A stretch of 12,681 bases of DNA from CAYPUT01 sp046541715. Its GTDB lineage: Bacteria; Spirochaetota; Spirochaetia; DSM-27196; PWMO01. The stretch spans positions 1 through 12,681 of the forward strand of contig JBKHCS010000087.1 of assembly GCA_046541715.1 (NCBI GenBank), in the 5' to 3' direction. Below the pieces are notes generated by a model, which was not told where the DNA came from, did not search any database, and saw only the letters and a list, made by a program, of their open reading frames with translations. Each line of letters opens with the position of its first letter. The stretch's first letter is position 1. Shown here one piece after another: positions 1-6,025 of this stretch. The translations under genes and the position numbers were made by a program.

Positions 1-1171
1 CCGGGAGGGCAAAGCGGTCGGCGGGATTCCGGGCGACGACGGCGGCGATGCGCTCCGGCGGAACCTCTAGGGTCAAGAGGGTGCGAAGGGTGGTCTGGAC
101 CCCCGGGATCCCGCCCCAGGCCCGGGAGAAGCTCTCTCGGTCCTTCAATTCAGGCGGTGCCGGGGAATGGTCCGAGGCGACTATGTCGATCTCCCCGGCC
201 AGGAGCGCCACCACCTGCTCCCGGCGGAGGGCCTCCCCCCGGAGGGGCGGTGCGCATTTTGCCCGGGGTCCGATCGCCTCGAGATCCCGGTCGGTAAAGA
301 AGAGGTAGTGGGGGCAGGTCTCGGCGGTGGCATCGACACGGCCCGCGGCCACGGCCCGCCGGACCAGCTCGACCCCTCGCCGGGTGGAGACGTGAACCAC
401 GTGGATCCGGCAGCCTGTTTCCTCGGCGTAGAGAAGGGCCCGGTTTATAGCCTCCAGCTCGGCGAGGACCGGGCGGGATTCGAGAAACTCCCGGACGGCC
501 GCACCCCGGCCCCCGGTGCCTGTTCCCCGGCCCACGGCACCTGTTCCCCGGGCCCGGGCACCTGTGCCCCGGGCCCCGGCGCCGAGGGCCGCCAGAACCG
601 GGGCGCTCTCGGCGTGGAGCAGCACCGGCAGACCCAGCCTCGCCGCGATCTCCATGCCGCGATAGAGGGTCACGTCGTCGGCCCACTCGAAATCGTCGAT
701 TCCCGAGGGACACATAAAGGCCTTGAAGCCGGCCACTCCCCGTTCGGCAAGCTCCTCCATCGAGTCGAGGTTTGCTGGGGTCAGACCGCCGTAGAGGGCG
801 AAGTCGGTAAAGGAGTTTCCCTCGCAGGCGGCACGCTTGGCGTCGAAGGAGGGGCCGTCGAGGGTCGGGGGCGAGGAGTTCAGGGGCATGTCGACAAAGA
901 CCGTCCCGCCTCCGGCCGCCAGGGCTGCCGATCCCGTGGCGACTCCTTCCCAGTGGGCCCGGCCGGGGTCGTTGAAGTGAACGTGGGCGTCGACTACCCC
1001 GGGGAAGAGGTGGAGACCCCGGGCGTCGATCTCCCGGGTCCCGGCCCGGTTGCCGCCGGAGATCTCCGGGGCCACCTCGACGATGCGACCGCCCTCGACC
1101 GCGACGTCCGAGATCCGCAATCCCTCGGGCGTAACGACGGTGCCGCCACGAATCAACAAGTCGTAGGCGAT
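1..1171 (-). CDS. allB: Allantoinase, 3' end cut by window edge
   Basis: Hydrolyses allantoin to allantoate in the cytoplasm; amidohydrolase superfamily, binuclear metal centre. I translated the minus strand from 1171 to the edge: 390 uninterrupted codons of a family of about 450, so roughly the last 60 residues are missing. Seen in order: N-terminal AYDLLIRGGT, metal motif DAHVHFNDPG (61-70, His63 and His65), VAGFKAF with the Lys150 that is carboxylated in the family, LLHAES (His186), HVVHVS (257-262), ETCPHYL (284-290), ASDHSP (332-337, Asp334) and GGIPGVQ (353-359). The frame is closed by the stop of the preceding gene 3 bp upstream, so no upstream ATG exists. The expected initiator position is ATC (1171-1169), 7 nt after GGGGGAG; otherwise TTG codons at 1159 or 1156 would start it. 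Residues 199-219 are a Gly/Arg/Ala/Thr heptad repeat absent from typical allantoinases. Dihydropyrimidinase or hydantoinase is the alternative, but the cluster makes allantoinase much more likely. Confidence 0.93.
   Translation of the reverse strand, partial: MAYDLLIRGGTVVTPEGLRISDVAVEGGRIVEVAPEISGGNRAGTREIDARGLHLFPGVVDAHVHFNDPGRAHWEGVATGSAALAAGGGTVFVDMPLNSSPPTLDGPSFDAKRAACEGNSFTDFALYGGLTPANLDSMEELAERGVAGFKAFMCPSGIDDFEWADDVTLYRGMEIAARLGLPVLLHAESAPVLAALGAGARGTGARARGTGAVGRGTGTGGRGAAVREFLESRPVLAELEAINRALLYAEETGCRIHVVHVSTRRGVELVRRAVAAGRVDATAETCPHYLFFTDRDLEAIGPRAKCAPPLRGEALRREQVVALLAGEIDIVASDHSPAPPELKDRESFSRAWGGIPGVQTTLRTLLTLEVPPERIAAVVARNPADRFALP
515..577. repeat. Three 21-bp tandem repeats inside allantoinase
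   Basis: Three consecutive 21-bp units (515-535, 536-556, 557-577) share the core CCTGTKCCCCGG. Units 2 and 3 differ at two positions; unit 1 is more diverged. Partial copies flank the array on both sides. Because 21 is a multiple of three, the array stays in frame and encodes the heptads GARGTGA, RARGTGA and VGRGTGT at residues 199-219. It lies between the metal-binding HAES element and the ESRP segment, where family members have a short surface loop. It looks like a small minisatellite that expanded by slippage. Confidence 0.85.
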
Positions 1172-1174
1172 GGC

Positions 1175-1528
1175 TCAGCTCCCCCGGTAGGTGGTGTAGG
1201 ACCACGGCGACACCAAGAGCGGCACGTGGTACCCGGCCCCGGCGTCGGAAATCCGGAAGACGAGGGGTACCTCGGTCAGGAAGGTTCCGGCATCCGGATG
1301 CCCCTGGGCCCGGAAGTAGGAGGCCACGTCGAAGACCAGCCGGTACTCCCCGGCTCGGACCTCATCCCCGGAGAGGAGCGGCGCCTCGGTACGGCCATCA
1401 GCGTTCGTCTGCGCCTTCTTGATAAGCTGCCAATCGGCCTCGGACTTTTTCCACAGTTCGATCGCCACACCGGCGGCGGGGCGCCCGGCGGCGGTGTCCA
1501 GGACGTGGGTGCTCAGCTTGGCGCTCAC
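1175..1528 (-). CDS. uraH: 5-Hydroxyisourate hydrolase (transthyretin-like)
   Basis: Hydrolyses 5-hydroxyisourate, the uricase product, to OHCU. The protein is 117 aa, the usual size for the bacterial transthyretin-like family. It has the N-terminal LSTHVLDTAAG with catalytic His8, the Arg46 region (DGRT) and the C-terminal signature YHVPLLVSP...YRGS with His101 and the invariant terminal YRGS tetrapeptide. The start is GTG at 1528-1526. A longer reading of the frame enters uricase coding sequence and adds nothing family-like. The GTG overlaps the uricase stop as GTGA (1525-1528), the usual coupling arrangement. Allantoinase follows after only 3 bp. There is no signal peptide, so it acts in the cytoplasm as a tetramer, as known for the family. 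Confidence 0.96.
   Translation of the reverse strand: MSAKLSTHVLDTAAGRPAAGVAIELWKKSEADWQLIKKAQTNADGRTEAPLLSGDEVRAGEYRLVFDVASYFRAQGHPDAGTFLTEVPLVFRISDAGAGYHVPLLVSPWSYTTYRGS
1179..1185 (-). promoter_or_regulatory. Ribosome binding site that supports an ATC start for allantoinase
   Basis: On the minus strand GGGGGAG lies inside the last codons of the hydroxyisourate hydrolase gene. It ends 7 nt before ATC at 1171, but 19 nt or more before the first TTG. The spacing therefore favours initiation at the non-canonical ATC, or hints that this base is really G (ATG). Confidence 0.5.
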
Positions 1529-2418
1529 GATTTCTTCTCCCGTCCGACGGTTCCGGTAATGATGCCGAAGGGGGAGTCGGTGCCGTAGAAGACCTCGTTC
1601 GGATTGTCGAGGCCGAAGGCGCTCAGATCGAAGAGGATGTGATGTTGGTTGGGCATCGAGAAGCGAATCGAATCCACCGCTGGCGCCGCTCCCAGGACCG
1701 CCTTTCCCATCTCCCAGAGGGTTGCCTGGAGGCTCGGGCTGTCGTGCTCGGCGAAGACCCGGGCCACCGTTCCGTGGACACTTTCCCACAAGGCGCCGAA
1801 GTCCGTTCCGGAGATGTCGATGCCGGAACCATACTCCCACCAGGCGTCGACGGTCGTTGCGAGAATGCGGTCGGTGGCGTCCGGAAGGGTCGTGTACTCG
1901 TCGTGGTAGAATCCGGTAAAGGCCGAGCCGCCGCTCTTGAACACCTCCATGCCTCGAATCCCGCCCCAGAGGGTCGTCTCAGCCGAGGGCATTTCGTCAC
2001 CCCGACGGAGGATCCGGGCGGTCTTGGTGCCGTGGGCCTTCTCGTAGGCGTGGGGATGAGGAGCGCCGTTTACCTCGATGCGCTTCCACCGTTGAGCTTC
2101 CACTTCGGCTTCCACCGCCTCGACCTGCTCGAAGCGATCGATAAAGCGCGCCGAGAGGACGTCGGCGAACTGCTCCGGCGAGGTAAAGTGGCTGTTCCGG
2201 GCGACGGCGTAGACCGTGTTCTTCATGGTGTCCGTCGGGATGCAGGCGGAATTGTTCCCCTCGGTATAGACCTTGTCGAAGGCGCCGTGGAGCAGAATTT
2301 GCACCGTGTACTCGTAAACGTGATGAACGGAAGGCGTTCCGCCCTTCGGCTCCTCCCGGACTATCTTCGTCAGCCGGACCCGCTGCTTCCCGTAGGAGTT
2401 CTCTCTCAGCTCTGCCAT
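1525..2418 (-). CDS. uox: Urate oxidase (uricase)
   Basis: Cofactor-free oxidation of urate by O2 to 5-hydroxyisourate and H2O2. The 297-aa product has the two tunnelling-fold domains of a normal single-function uricase. Seen: YGKQRVRLTKI with catalytic Lys11; IPTDTMKNTVY with the Thr62 of the catalytic dyad; and SMPNQHHILFDLSAFG with Asn257 and His259, followed by NPNEVFYGTDSPFG. Start: ATG at 2418, because it has AGGAGG 4 nt upstream and begins MAELRENSYGK as the family does; a more upstream ATG would lie in the preceding gene. It overlaps the end of the AllC fusion gene by 13 bp and the next gene by 4 bp. Unlike Bacillus PucL it carries no OHCU decarboxylase domain; that domain is on the upstream gene instead. 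No peroxisomal-type tail or signal peptide is present. The enzyme needs oxygen, so this pathway runs aerobically. Confidence 0.97.
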   Translation of the reverse strand: MAELRENSYGKQRVRLTKIVREEPKGGTPSVHHVYEYTVQILLHGAFDKVYTEGNNSACIPTDTMKNTVYAVARNSHFTSPEQFADVLSARFIDRFEQVEAVEAEVEAQRWKRIEVNGAPHPHAYEKAHGTKTARILRRGDEMPSAETTLWGGIRGMEVFKSGGSAFTGFYHDEYTTLPDATDRILATTVDAWWEYGSGIDISGTDFGALWESVHGTVARVFAEHDSPSLQATLWEMGKAVLGAAPAVDSIRFSMPNQHHILFDLSAFGLDNPNEVFYGTDSPFGIITGTVGREKKS

Positions 2419-4241
2419 GGTTCCTCCTCTGTCGTAATCGCGTCGGTCATCCGCAGCCAGGCAATCTCTGCAATCTGCTCCAAACACGTGGCAATTTCCT
2501 CTTCCCGGCCATTCTTTAGGCGCACCGGAAAGGCCTCGAGGATCGCATCCTTCCGATTCTTCCGGGCGCAGATAACGAAGGGAAAGCCGAAGCGTTCATG
2601 GTAGGCGGCGTTGTAACGGTCGAAGGCCTCCGCCTCCTCCGGGGAGAGCTCGCCGAGGCCCGCCGCCGCCTGCTCCTTCGTTGATGCCGCCCCGAGGCGC
2701 CCTTCCCTCGCAAGGCGGCCGACCAAATCCGGATGAGCCCGGATAAGCGCCAGACGTGCATCCTCCCCGGCCGCCTCGAGCACCCCTCGGCAGGCCTCGT
2801 GGAAGGCCTCGAGGGACGCAAAGGGCCGCCGGCGCAACGCCTCCTCGACAACCCAGGGCGAGTCCTCGAAGAAGCCCCCGCAGTAGGCCACCGCCTGGTC
2901 CTCCGGGAGCTCGTTGAGCGTCGATAGGGCGATGGGCCCGGCCACGGAGCCTGCTTGTCCCTCGATCATCCGCAGCAGTACCGACGCAGCGAGGGCAATG
3001 TCCTCGGTCCGGCTGAACTCCCCGGGGTTGTGACTGATGCCCTCCCGGCTCGCGACGAAGATCATCGCCGTGGGGAGCAGGTTTGCCAGAATCGCCGCGT
3101 CGTGGAGGGCGCCGCTGGGCCGGATGGGAGCTTCCAGCCCCAGCTCTCCGGCGGCGGCGTGGAGCTTCCGGCTGACCTCTCCGGAAAGCGGCGCCGGGGC
3201 GATTATCTCGCTTCGGTCGACCACGAGGGAAAGTCCCCGGCGGGAGACGATCTCGCCGAGGGTTTGTCGCAGAGCGACCTCCCCCTCCTCGAGGATCCGC
3301 TCCTCCTGGGCCCGCATGTCCACCGAAAAGGCGACCTCCCCGGGGATTACGTTTACCGCCCCCGGCGCGACGACCATCCTCCCGACGGTGCAGACCGAAT
3401 AGGGCGCCGCGGCGTCGAGCTTGAGCCCCAAGGTTTCCACCGCGCCGATCATCTGTGCGGCTCCGGCAAGGGCGTCCCGGCGGCCGCTCATCCCCGTCGA
3501 GCCGGCGTGGTTGGCCTGCCCTGTCACCGTAATATCGAACTGCCGCCGGCCGTTTATCCGGTCCACCACGGCGAGGGGAAGGCCCGCCTCCCAGAGGCTT
3601 ACCCCCTGCTCGGCGTGGACCTCGACCAGACCGAGATAGCGCTCGGGGTCGATCCGGTCGGTCCAGGGTATCTCTGCGGTTCGGGTTGCAGCCGTCTCCG
3701 CGGCGCCCCGGAGGCGGTCAATGTCGAGTCCGTAGGGCGCCCCCGCCTCCTCGACGCTCTCTCCTTGCCGGTTCTTGAGTTGCCCCAGGAGACTCAGATC
3801 GATCGCGCCTGTCCAGGCGCGGCTTCCTATCATCCCCAGGGAGAAGGTCGTGCCCTCCTCTTCACAAAAAATGACAAGCTCCAGGGGTGCTTCGGGCCGG
3901 ACCCGCAAGATCTCCAGGGGGATGACGACGCCCATCACGCCGTCGTACTTCCCTCCGGAGGGCACCGAGTCGAGGTGGGAGCCCGAGAGCCAGACCCGGC
4001 GCTCCCAGCCGACGGAGCGGTGGCGGATATGCACGTTTCCCGCGGCGTCGATAATGTGCTCGGCGCCGGCCTTCTCCGCCTCCGCTATGACGTAGTCTCG
4101 GGCGGCGCGCCAGGCCGGGGAAAAGGTCGGGCGGCTGTAACCGACCTCCGGTGGACTCTCGGAGAAACCGGCGATGGCCTCGATGTCCCGGGCGATCCGC
4201 CGGGGGTCGATAGGCGCGATGCCGGTAACAGCCTCCGTCAT
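2406..4241 (-). CDS. allC-uraD: Allantoate amidohydrolase - OHCU decarboxylase fusion
   Basis: The 611-aa product joins two enzymes. Residues about 10-425 are an M20-family allantoate amidohydrolase, which converts allantoate to ureidoglycine, CO2 and ammonia. Its metal and catalytic motifs are SGSHLDSVPSGGKYDG (His89, Asp100), CEEEGTTF (Glu127/128), VEVHAEQG (His209), GQANHAGSTGM and the final metal His380 in SGALHD. Residues about 435-600 are OHCU decarboxylase, which makes (S)-allantoin: HPDLVG (His503), STKEQAAAGL (Glu523) and RFGFPFVICA (Arg550). Both sites look intact and the frame has no break, so it is a genuine fusion and not a frameshifted pair. The start is ATG 4241, overlapping the KARI-like stop as ATGA (4238-4241); the longer in-frame ATG at 4340 would lie well inside the upstream gene. 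The linker (about 425-440) is short. OHCU decarboxylase is usually stand-alone, or fused to uricase or HIU hydrolase, so this partner is unusual. Ureidoglycine is unstable, and AllE is encoded two genes upstream. Confidence 0.94.
   Translation of the reverse strand: MTEAVTGIAPIDPRRIARDIEAIAGFSESPPEVGYSRPTFSPAWRAARDYVIAEAEKAGAEHIIDAAGNVHIRHRSVGWERRVWLSGSHLDSVPSGGKYDGVMGVVIPLEILRVRPEAPLELVIFCEEEGTTFSLGMIGSRAWTGAIDLSLLGQLKNRQGESVEEAGAPYGLDIDRLRGAAETAATRTAEIPWTDRIDPERYLGLVEVHAEQGVSLWEAGLPLAVVDRINGRRQFDITVTGQANHAGSTGMSGRRDALAGAAQMIGAVETLGLKLDAAAPYSVCTVGRMVVAPGAVNVIPGEVAFSVDMRAQEERILEEGEVALRQTLGEIVSRRGLSLVVDRSEIIAPAPLSGEVSRKLHAAAGELGLEAPIRPSGALHDAAILANLLPTAMIFVASREGISHNPGEFSRTEDIALAASVLLRMIEGQAGSVAGPIALSTLNELPEDQAVAYCGGFFEDSPWVVEEALRRRPFASLEAFHEACRGVLEAAGEDARLALIRAHPDLVGRLAREGRLGAASTKEQAAAGLGELSPEEAEAFDRYNAAYHERFGFPFVICARKNRKDAILEAFPVRLKNGREEEIATCLEQIAEIAWLRMTDAITTEEEPWQS
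2423..2428 (-). promoter_or_regulatory. Ribosome binding site of uricase
   Basis: A perfect AGGAGG on the minus strand, 4 nt before ATG 2418. It lies inside the last codons of the AllC-OHCU decarboxylase fusion and fixes the uricase start at 2418 rather than further upstream. Confidence 0.8.
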
Positions 4242-5221
4242 ACGCCGAACTCTTTCCGCCACTCCCGACCGGTCTCCTCCATGGTACTCTCCGCCTGGGT
4301 CCGACGCAGACGATGGATCTGAGGCATGCCAAGCTGCCACTCCTGCATCCAGTCCCGGGCAAAGACGCCAGCCTCGGTTTCGGCAAAGATCTTCCGGACC
4401 TCCTCGTCGTTGATAACCCGGGGACCCCGGGTTCGGACGGCGAACTCGCAGGTCCGGCTCGAGCGGTGGGTCAGGTAGTCCTCGATGCCGTGCTCGTCCA
4501 TCACGTCGATTACGCTTCTCAAGGAACGAATGGATTTCGCGTAGGCGAAGCTCGGCGGATAGCCGTTGTCGACCATCGTCTGGAAGCAGAGCCGCATAAG
4601 ATAGATCGCTCCCCCGTAGAGAATCTGCTCCTCGAAGTTGTCACCCTCGGTTTCCTGCTGAAAGGTAAGCTCCACCACCCCGGCCCGGGTGGAGCCGACG
4701 ACCTTCGAAACCGCCAGGGCGATCTGCAATGCGTCGCCGGTGGCGTCGTGGTCCACACTGACGCAGCCGTAGATGCCCTCGTCTTTTTGGTACTTCTCCC
4801 GGACGAAGGCTCCCGGAGCGTTCGGCACGAAGAGGGCGGTGTTGACGTTCTCCGGCGGCTTGATGGCGCCGTAGAGGACGTTAAAGCCGTGGCAGAAGAC
4901 CAAGGTCTGTCCGGCCCGGAGGTTCGGTTCGATGTCGGCGGCGTAGACCGAGGGCTGTGCCGGGTCGGCGAGCTCGATCAAAAGGACATCACCCTTTTTA
5001 ACCGCCTCCCCGTAGTCGTAGACCTCAAAGCCCTCGGCCTCCGCCTCCTTCCGGGAGCGGCTCTTGGCCGCAGGGCGGGTTCCGACGATGACCCTGCAGC
5101 CCGAGTCCCGGGCGTTCAGCGCCTGGGCCTTTCCCTGTATGCCGTAGCCGATAACCGCCAGGGTCTTGCCGTCGAGGATGGAAGCATCGACATCGTCGTC
5201 GCGGTAGATCTTCTCGTTCAT
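4238..5221 (-). CDS. KARI-like oxidoreductase with degenerate isomerase site; candidate ureidoglycolate dehydrogenase
   Basis: The 327-aa product is homologous to class I ketol-acid reductoisomerase (IlvC) along its whole length. Seen: Rossmann loop IGYGIQGKAQALN (24-36); GTRPAAKS (47-54), whose Arg and Ser would suit an NADP 2'-phosphate; catalytic-type His111 in HGFN; Asp194 and Glu198 in GDNFEEQ; and the C-terminal knotted helical domain ending WRKEFGV. Compared from memory with true IlvC, the Lys of the PKGPG motif is Asn134 (VPNAPG). The two second-domain metal Glu are replaced by Lys229 and Ser233 (AYAKSIRSL). Such a protein should bind a nucleotide and perhaps a 2-hydroxy or 2-keto acid, but not perform the Mg-dependent alkyl shift. 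It starts 11 bp after allE, with AAAGGAG overlapping the allE stop, and overlaps allC by 4 bp. The pathway lacks an AllD, so oxidation of (S)-ureidoglycolate to oxalurate is the leading guess. Reduction of glyoxylate or a related 2-oxoacid is the alternative. The family is certain; the function is inferred. Confidence 0.85.
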   Translation of the reverse strand: MNEKIYRDDDVDASILDGKTLAVIGYGIQGKAQALNARDSGCRVIVGTRPAAKSRSRKEAEAEGFEVYDYGEAVKKGDVLLIELADPAQPSVYAADIEPNLRAGQTLVFCHGFNVLYGAIKPPENVNTALFVPNAPGAFVREKYQKDEGIYGCVSVDHDATGDALQIALAVSKVVGSTRAGVVELTFQQETEGDNFEEQILYGGAIYLMRLCFQTMVDNGYPPSFAYAKSIRSLRSVIDVMDEHGIEDYLTHRSSRTCEFAVRTRGPRVINDEEVRKIFAETEAGVFARDWMQEWQLGMPQIHRLRRTQAESTMEETGREWRKEFGV

Positions 5222-5227
5222 CAGTCG

Positions 5228-5234
5228 CTCCTTT
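5228..5234 (-). promoter_or_regulatory. Ribosome binding site of the KARI-like gene
   Basis: AAAGGAG on the minus strand, sharing its first two A residues with the TAA stop of allE (5235-5233), 6 nt before ATG 5221. Ribosomes ending allE would be placed on this site, which suggests coupled translation. Confidence 0.7.
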
Positions 5235-5988
5235 AGAGGGGTATCTCCCTATTTACGTTTTTGTAGTAGATGTACCGCGAAGGACTGGGGCCCGTCGCGT
5301 AGTAGCTCTGGGGGCAAAAGGGGCCCATCCAGATAAAGTCGCTTTCTTCGACTTCCATCCAGGTATCGCCCAAGTAGTAGAGCCCCTTGCCCCCTAAGAC
5401 GTAGAGCCCGTGCTCCATCACGTGGGTTTCGGTAACCGGAAGGCTGTGGCCCACCTCGAAGGTAAAGATGTTGATCGCCAGGTCGTAGGCAAGGTCGTCG
5501 GGGATCAGGGATTGGAGGTGCGCCCCCTCGTCCCCCATGTAAACCTCGCCGGGAACCTCCTGCTCGGTGCCGACTATCGCCTCGAAATCCCCGCCGTCGG
5601 GGAGGCGCTCGTAACGCTTGCGCAGAAGAAGCAGGGTGGCCGCCTCGGTTGCCTGAACCCGGTAGCCGCTCCCCGGCGGGACGAGGGCGTATCCACCGGC
5701 TGAGAGCCCGGACGTCCCCCCGGTGTCCAGGCTCAGCTCGATCGACCCATCGAGGACGAAGAGGAAGTGCTCTATCTCTCCGTCGGCGGCGTGATGCCCC
5801 CCGGTTCCCGGGGCCAGCCGGATACGATACTCGGCGAACTCCGCCCCCAGGGCAGGCGCCGCCAGCACCTGGACCTCCGCTTCGGGCCACTCCGGGAGTC
5901 GGGAGAAGGGAATCCCCTCCATCGGAATAAGCGCGTATCGCGCCTCTACCCGGGTCCTGCTTCCGAGAAGCTGCGTCTGCTTCCTCAT
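5233..5988 (-). CDS. allE: (S)-ureidoglycine aminohydrolase (bicupin)
   Basis: Converts (S)-ureidoglycine to (S)-ureidoglycolate and ammonia, holding the stereochemistry of an otherwise spontaneous reaction. The 251-aa product has two cupin domains: one at about 45-125 (HHAADGEIEHFLFVLDG) and one at about 170-245. The second holds the Mn site: Glu187, His189 and His193 in ETHVMEH, and Gln227 in CPQSYYATG. Tyr239 and Lys243 follow in YIYYKNVNR. The spacings 2, 4, 34, 12 and 4 between these residues equal those I recall for the plant enzyme (Glu235, His237, His241, Gln275, Tyr287, Lys291), so it should be active. Start ATG 5988 has AAAGGAGG 7 nt upstream. It sits between the amidohydrolase (26 bp) and the KARI-like gene (11 bp). 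Its product, ureidoglycolate, has no recognised consumer in the window. Confidence 0.96.
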   Translation of the reverse strand: MRKQTQLLGSRTRVEARYALIPMEGIPFSRLPEWPEAEVQVLAAPALGAEFAEYRIRLAPGTGGHHAADGEIEHFLFVLDGSIELSLDTGGTSGLSAGGYALVPPGSGYRVQATEAATLLLLRKRYERLPDGGDFEAIVGTEQEVPGEVYMGDEGAHLQSLIPDDLAYDLAINIFTFEVGHSLPVTETHVMEHGLYVLGGKGLYYLGDTWMEVEESDFIWMGPFCPQSYYATGPSPSRYIYYKNVNREIPL

Positions 5989-5995
5989 AATCCGT

Positions 5996-6003
5996 CCTCC
6001 TTT
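5996..6003 (-). promoter_or_regulatory. Ribosome binding site of allE
   Basis: AAAGGAGG on the minus strand, 7 nt before ATG 5988. It is one of the two strongest sites in the operon and lies just after the hairpin at 6008-6025. Confidence 0.75.
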
Positions 6004-6007
6004 GCCT

Positions 6008-6025
6008 TCGAAGGCTAACCTTCGA
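6008..6025 (-). other. Intercistronic hairpin at the end of the deaminase gene
   Basis: A perfect 7-bp inverted repeat (TCGAAGG / CCTTCGA) around a 4-nt loop. The loop holds the TAG stop (6017-6015) of the amidohydrolase gene. The stem ends 4 nt before the allE ribosome site. No T-run follows on the minus strand, so it is not an intrinsic terminator. It could stabilise or mark a processing point in the mRNA. The inverted repeat is visible; the role is inferred. Confidence 0.4.

Noticed and set aside
1..1171. Allantoinase as a pseudogene because it lacks ATG and has a repeat insertion
   Set aside because: 390 codons are open, every metal-binding motif is present and the repeat is in frame; the gene is cut only by the window edge.
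150..1205. Minus-strand open frame of 351 codons over the allantoinase region
   Set aside because: Wrong frame. The translation is Arg/Gly/Pro-rich noise, while the neighbouring frame gives a full allantoinase with all metal ligands.
167..1588. Long open frame on the plus strand (473 codons) across allantoinase and HIU hydrolase
   Set aside because: It runs antisense to two genes whose catalytic motifs are complete. Its translation is Gly/Pro/Val-rich without any family motif, as expected for an antisense frame in GC-rich DNA.
2406..4241. Two separate genes, allC and uraD, joined by a frameshift artefact
   Set aside because: One frame reads smoothly through both domains, with a short natural linker and no internal start with a ribosome site at the domain border.
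2955..4322. Long open frame on the plus strand (455 codons) across the AllC fusion
   Set aside because: Antisense shadow of a clear M20 hydrolase. No motif, no ribosome site, and base composition follows the codon bias of the other strand.
4238..5221. Housekeeping ilvC for branched-chain amino acid synthesis
   Set aside because: The catalytic Lys and two metal Glu are replaced, and no ilvB, ilvN, ilvD or leu gene is nearby; the gene is locked into a purine operon.
6005..6025. Intrinsic terminator between the deaminase gene and allE
   Set aside because: The stem is short and no T-run follows on the transcribed side; a strong ribosome site for allE follows at once.
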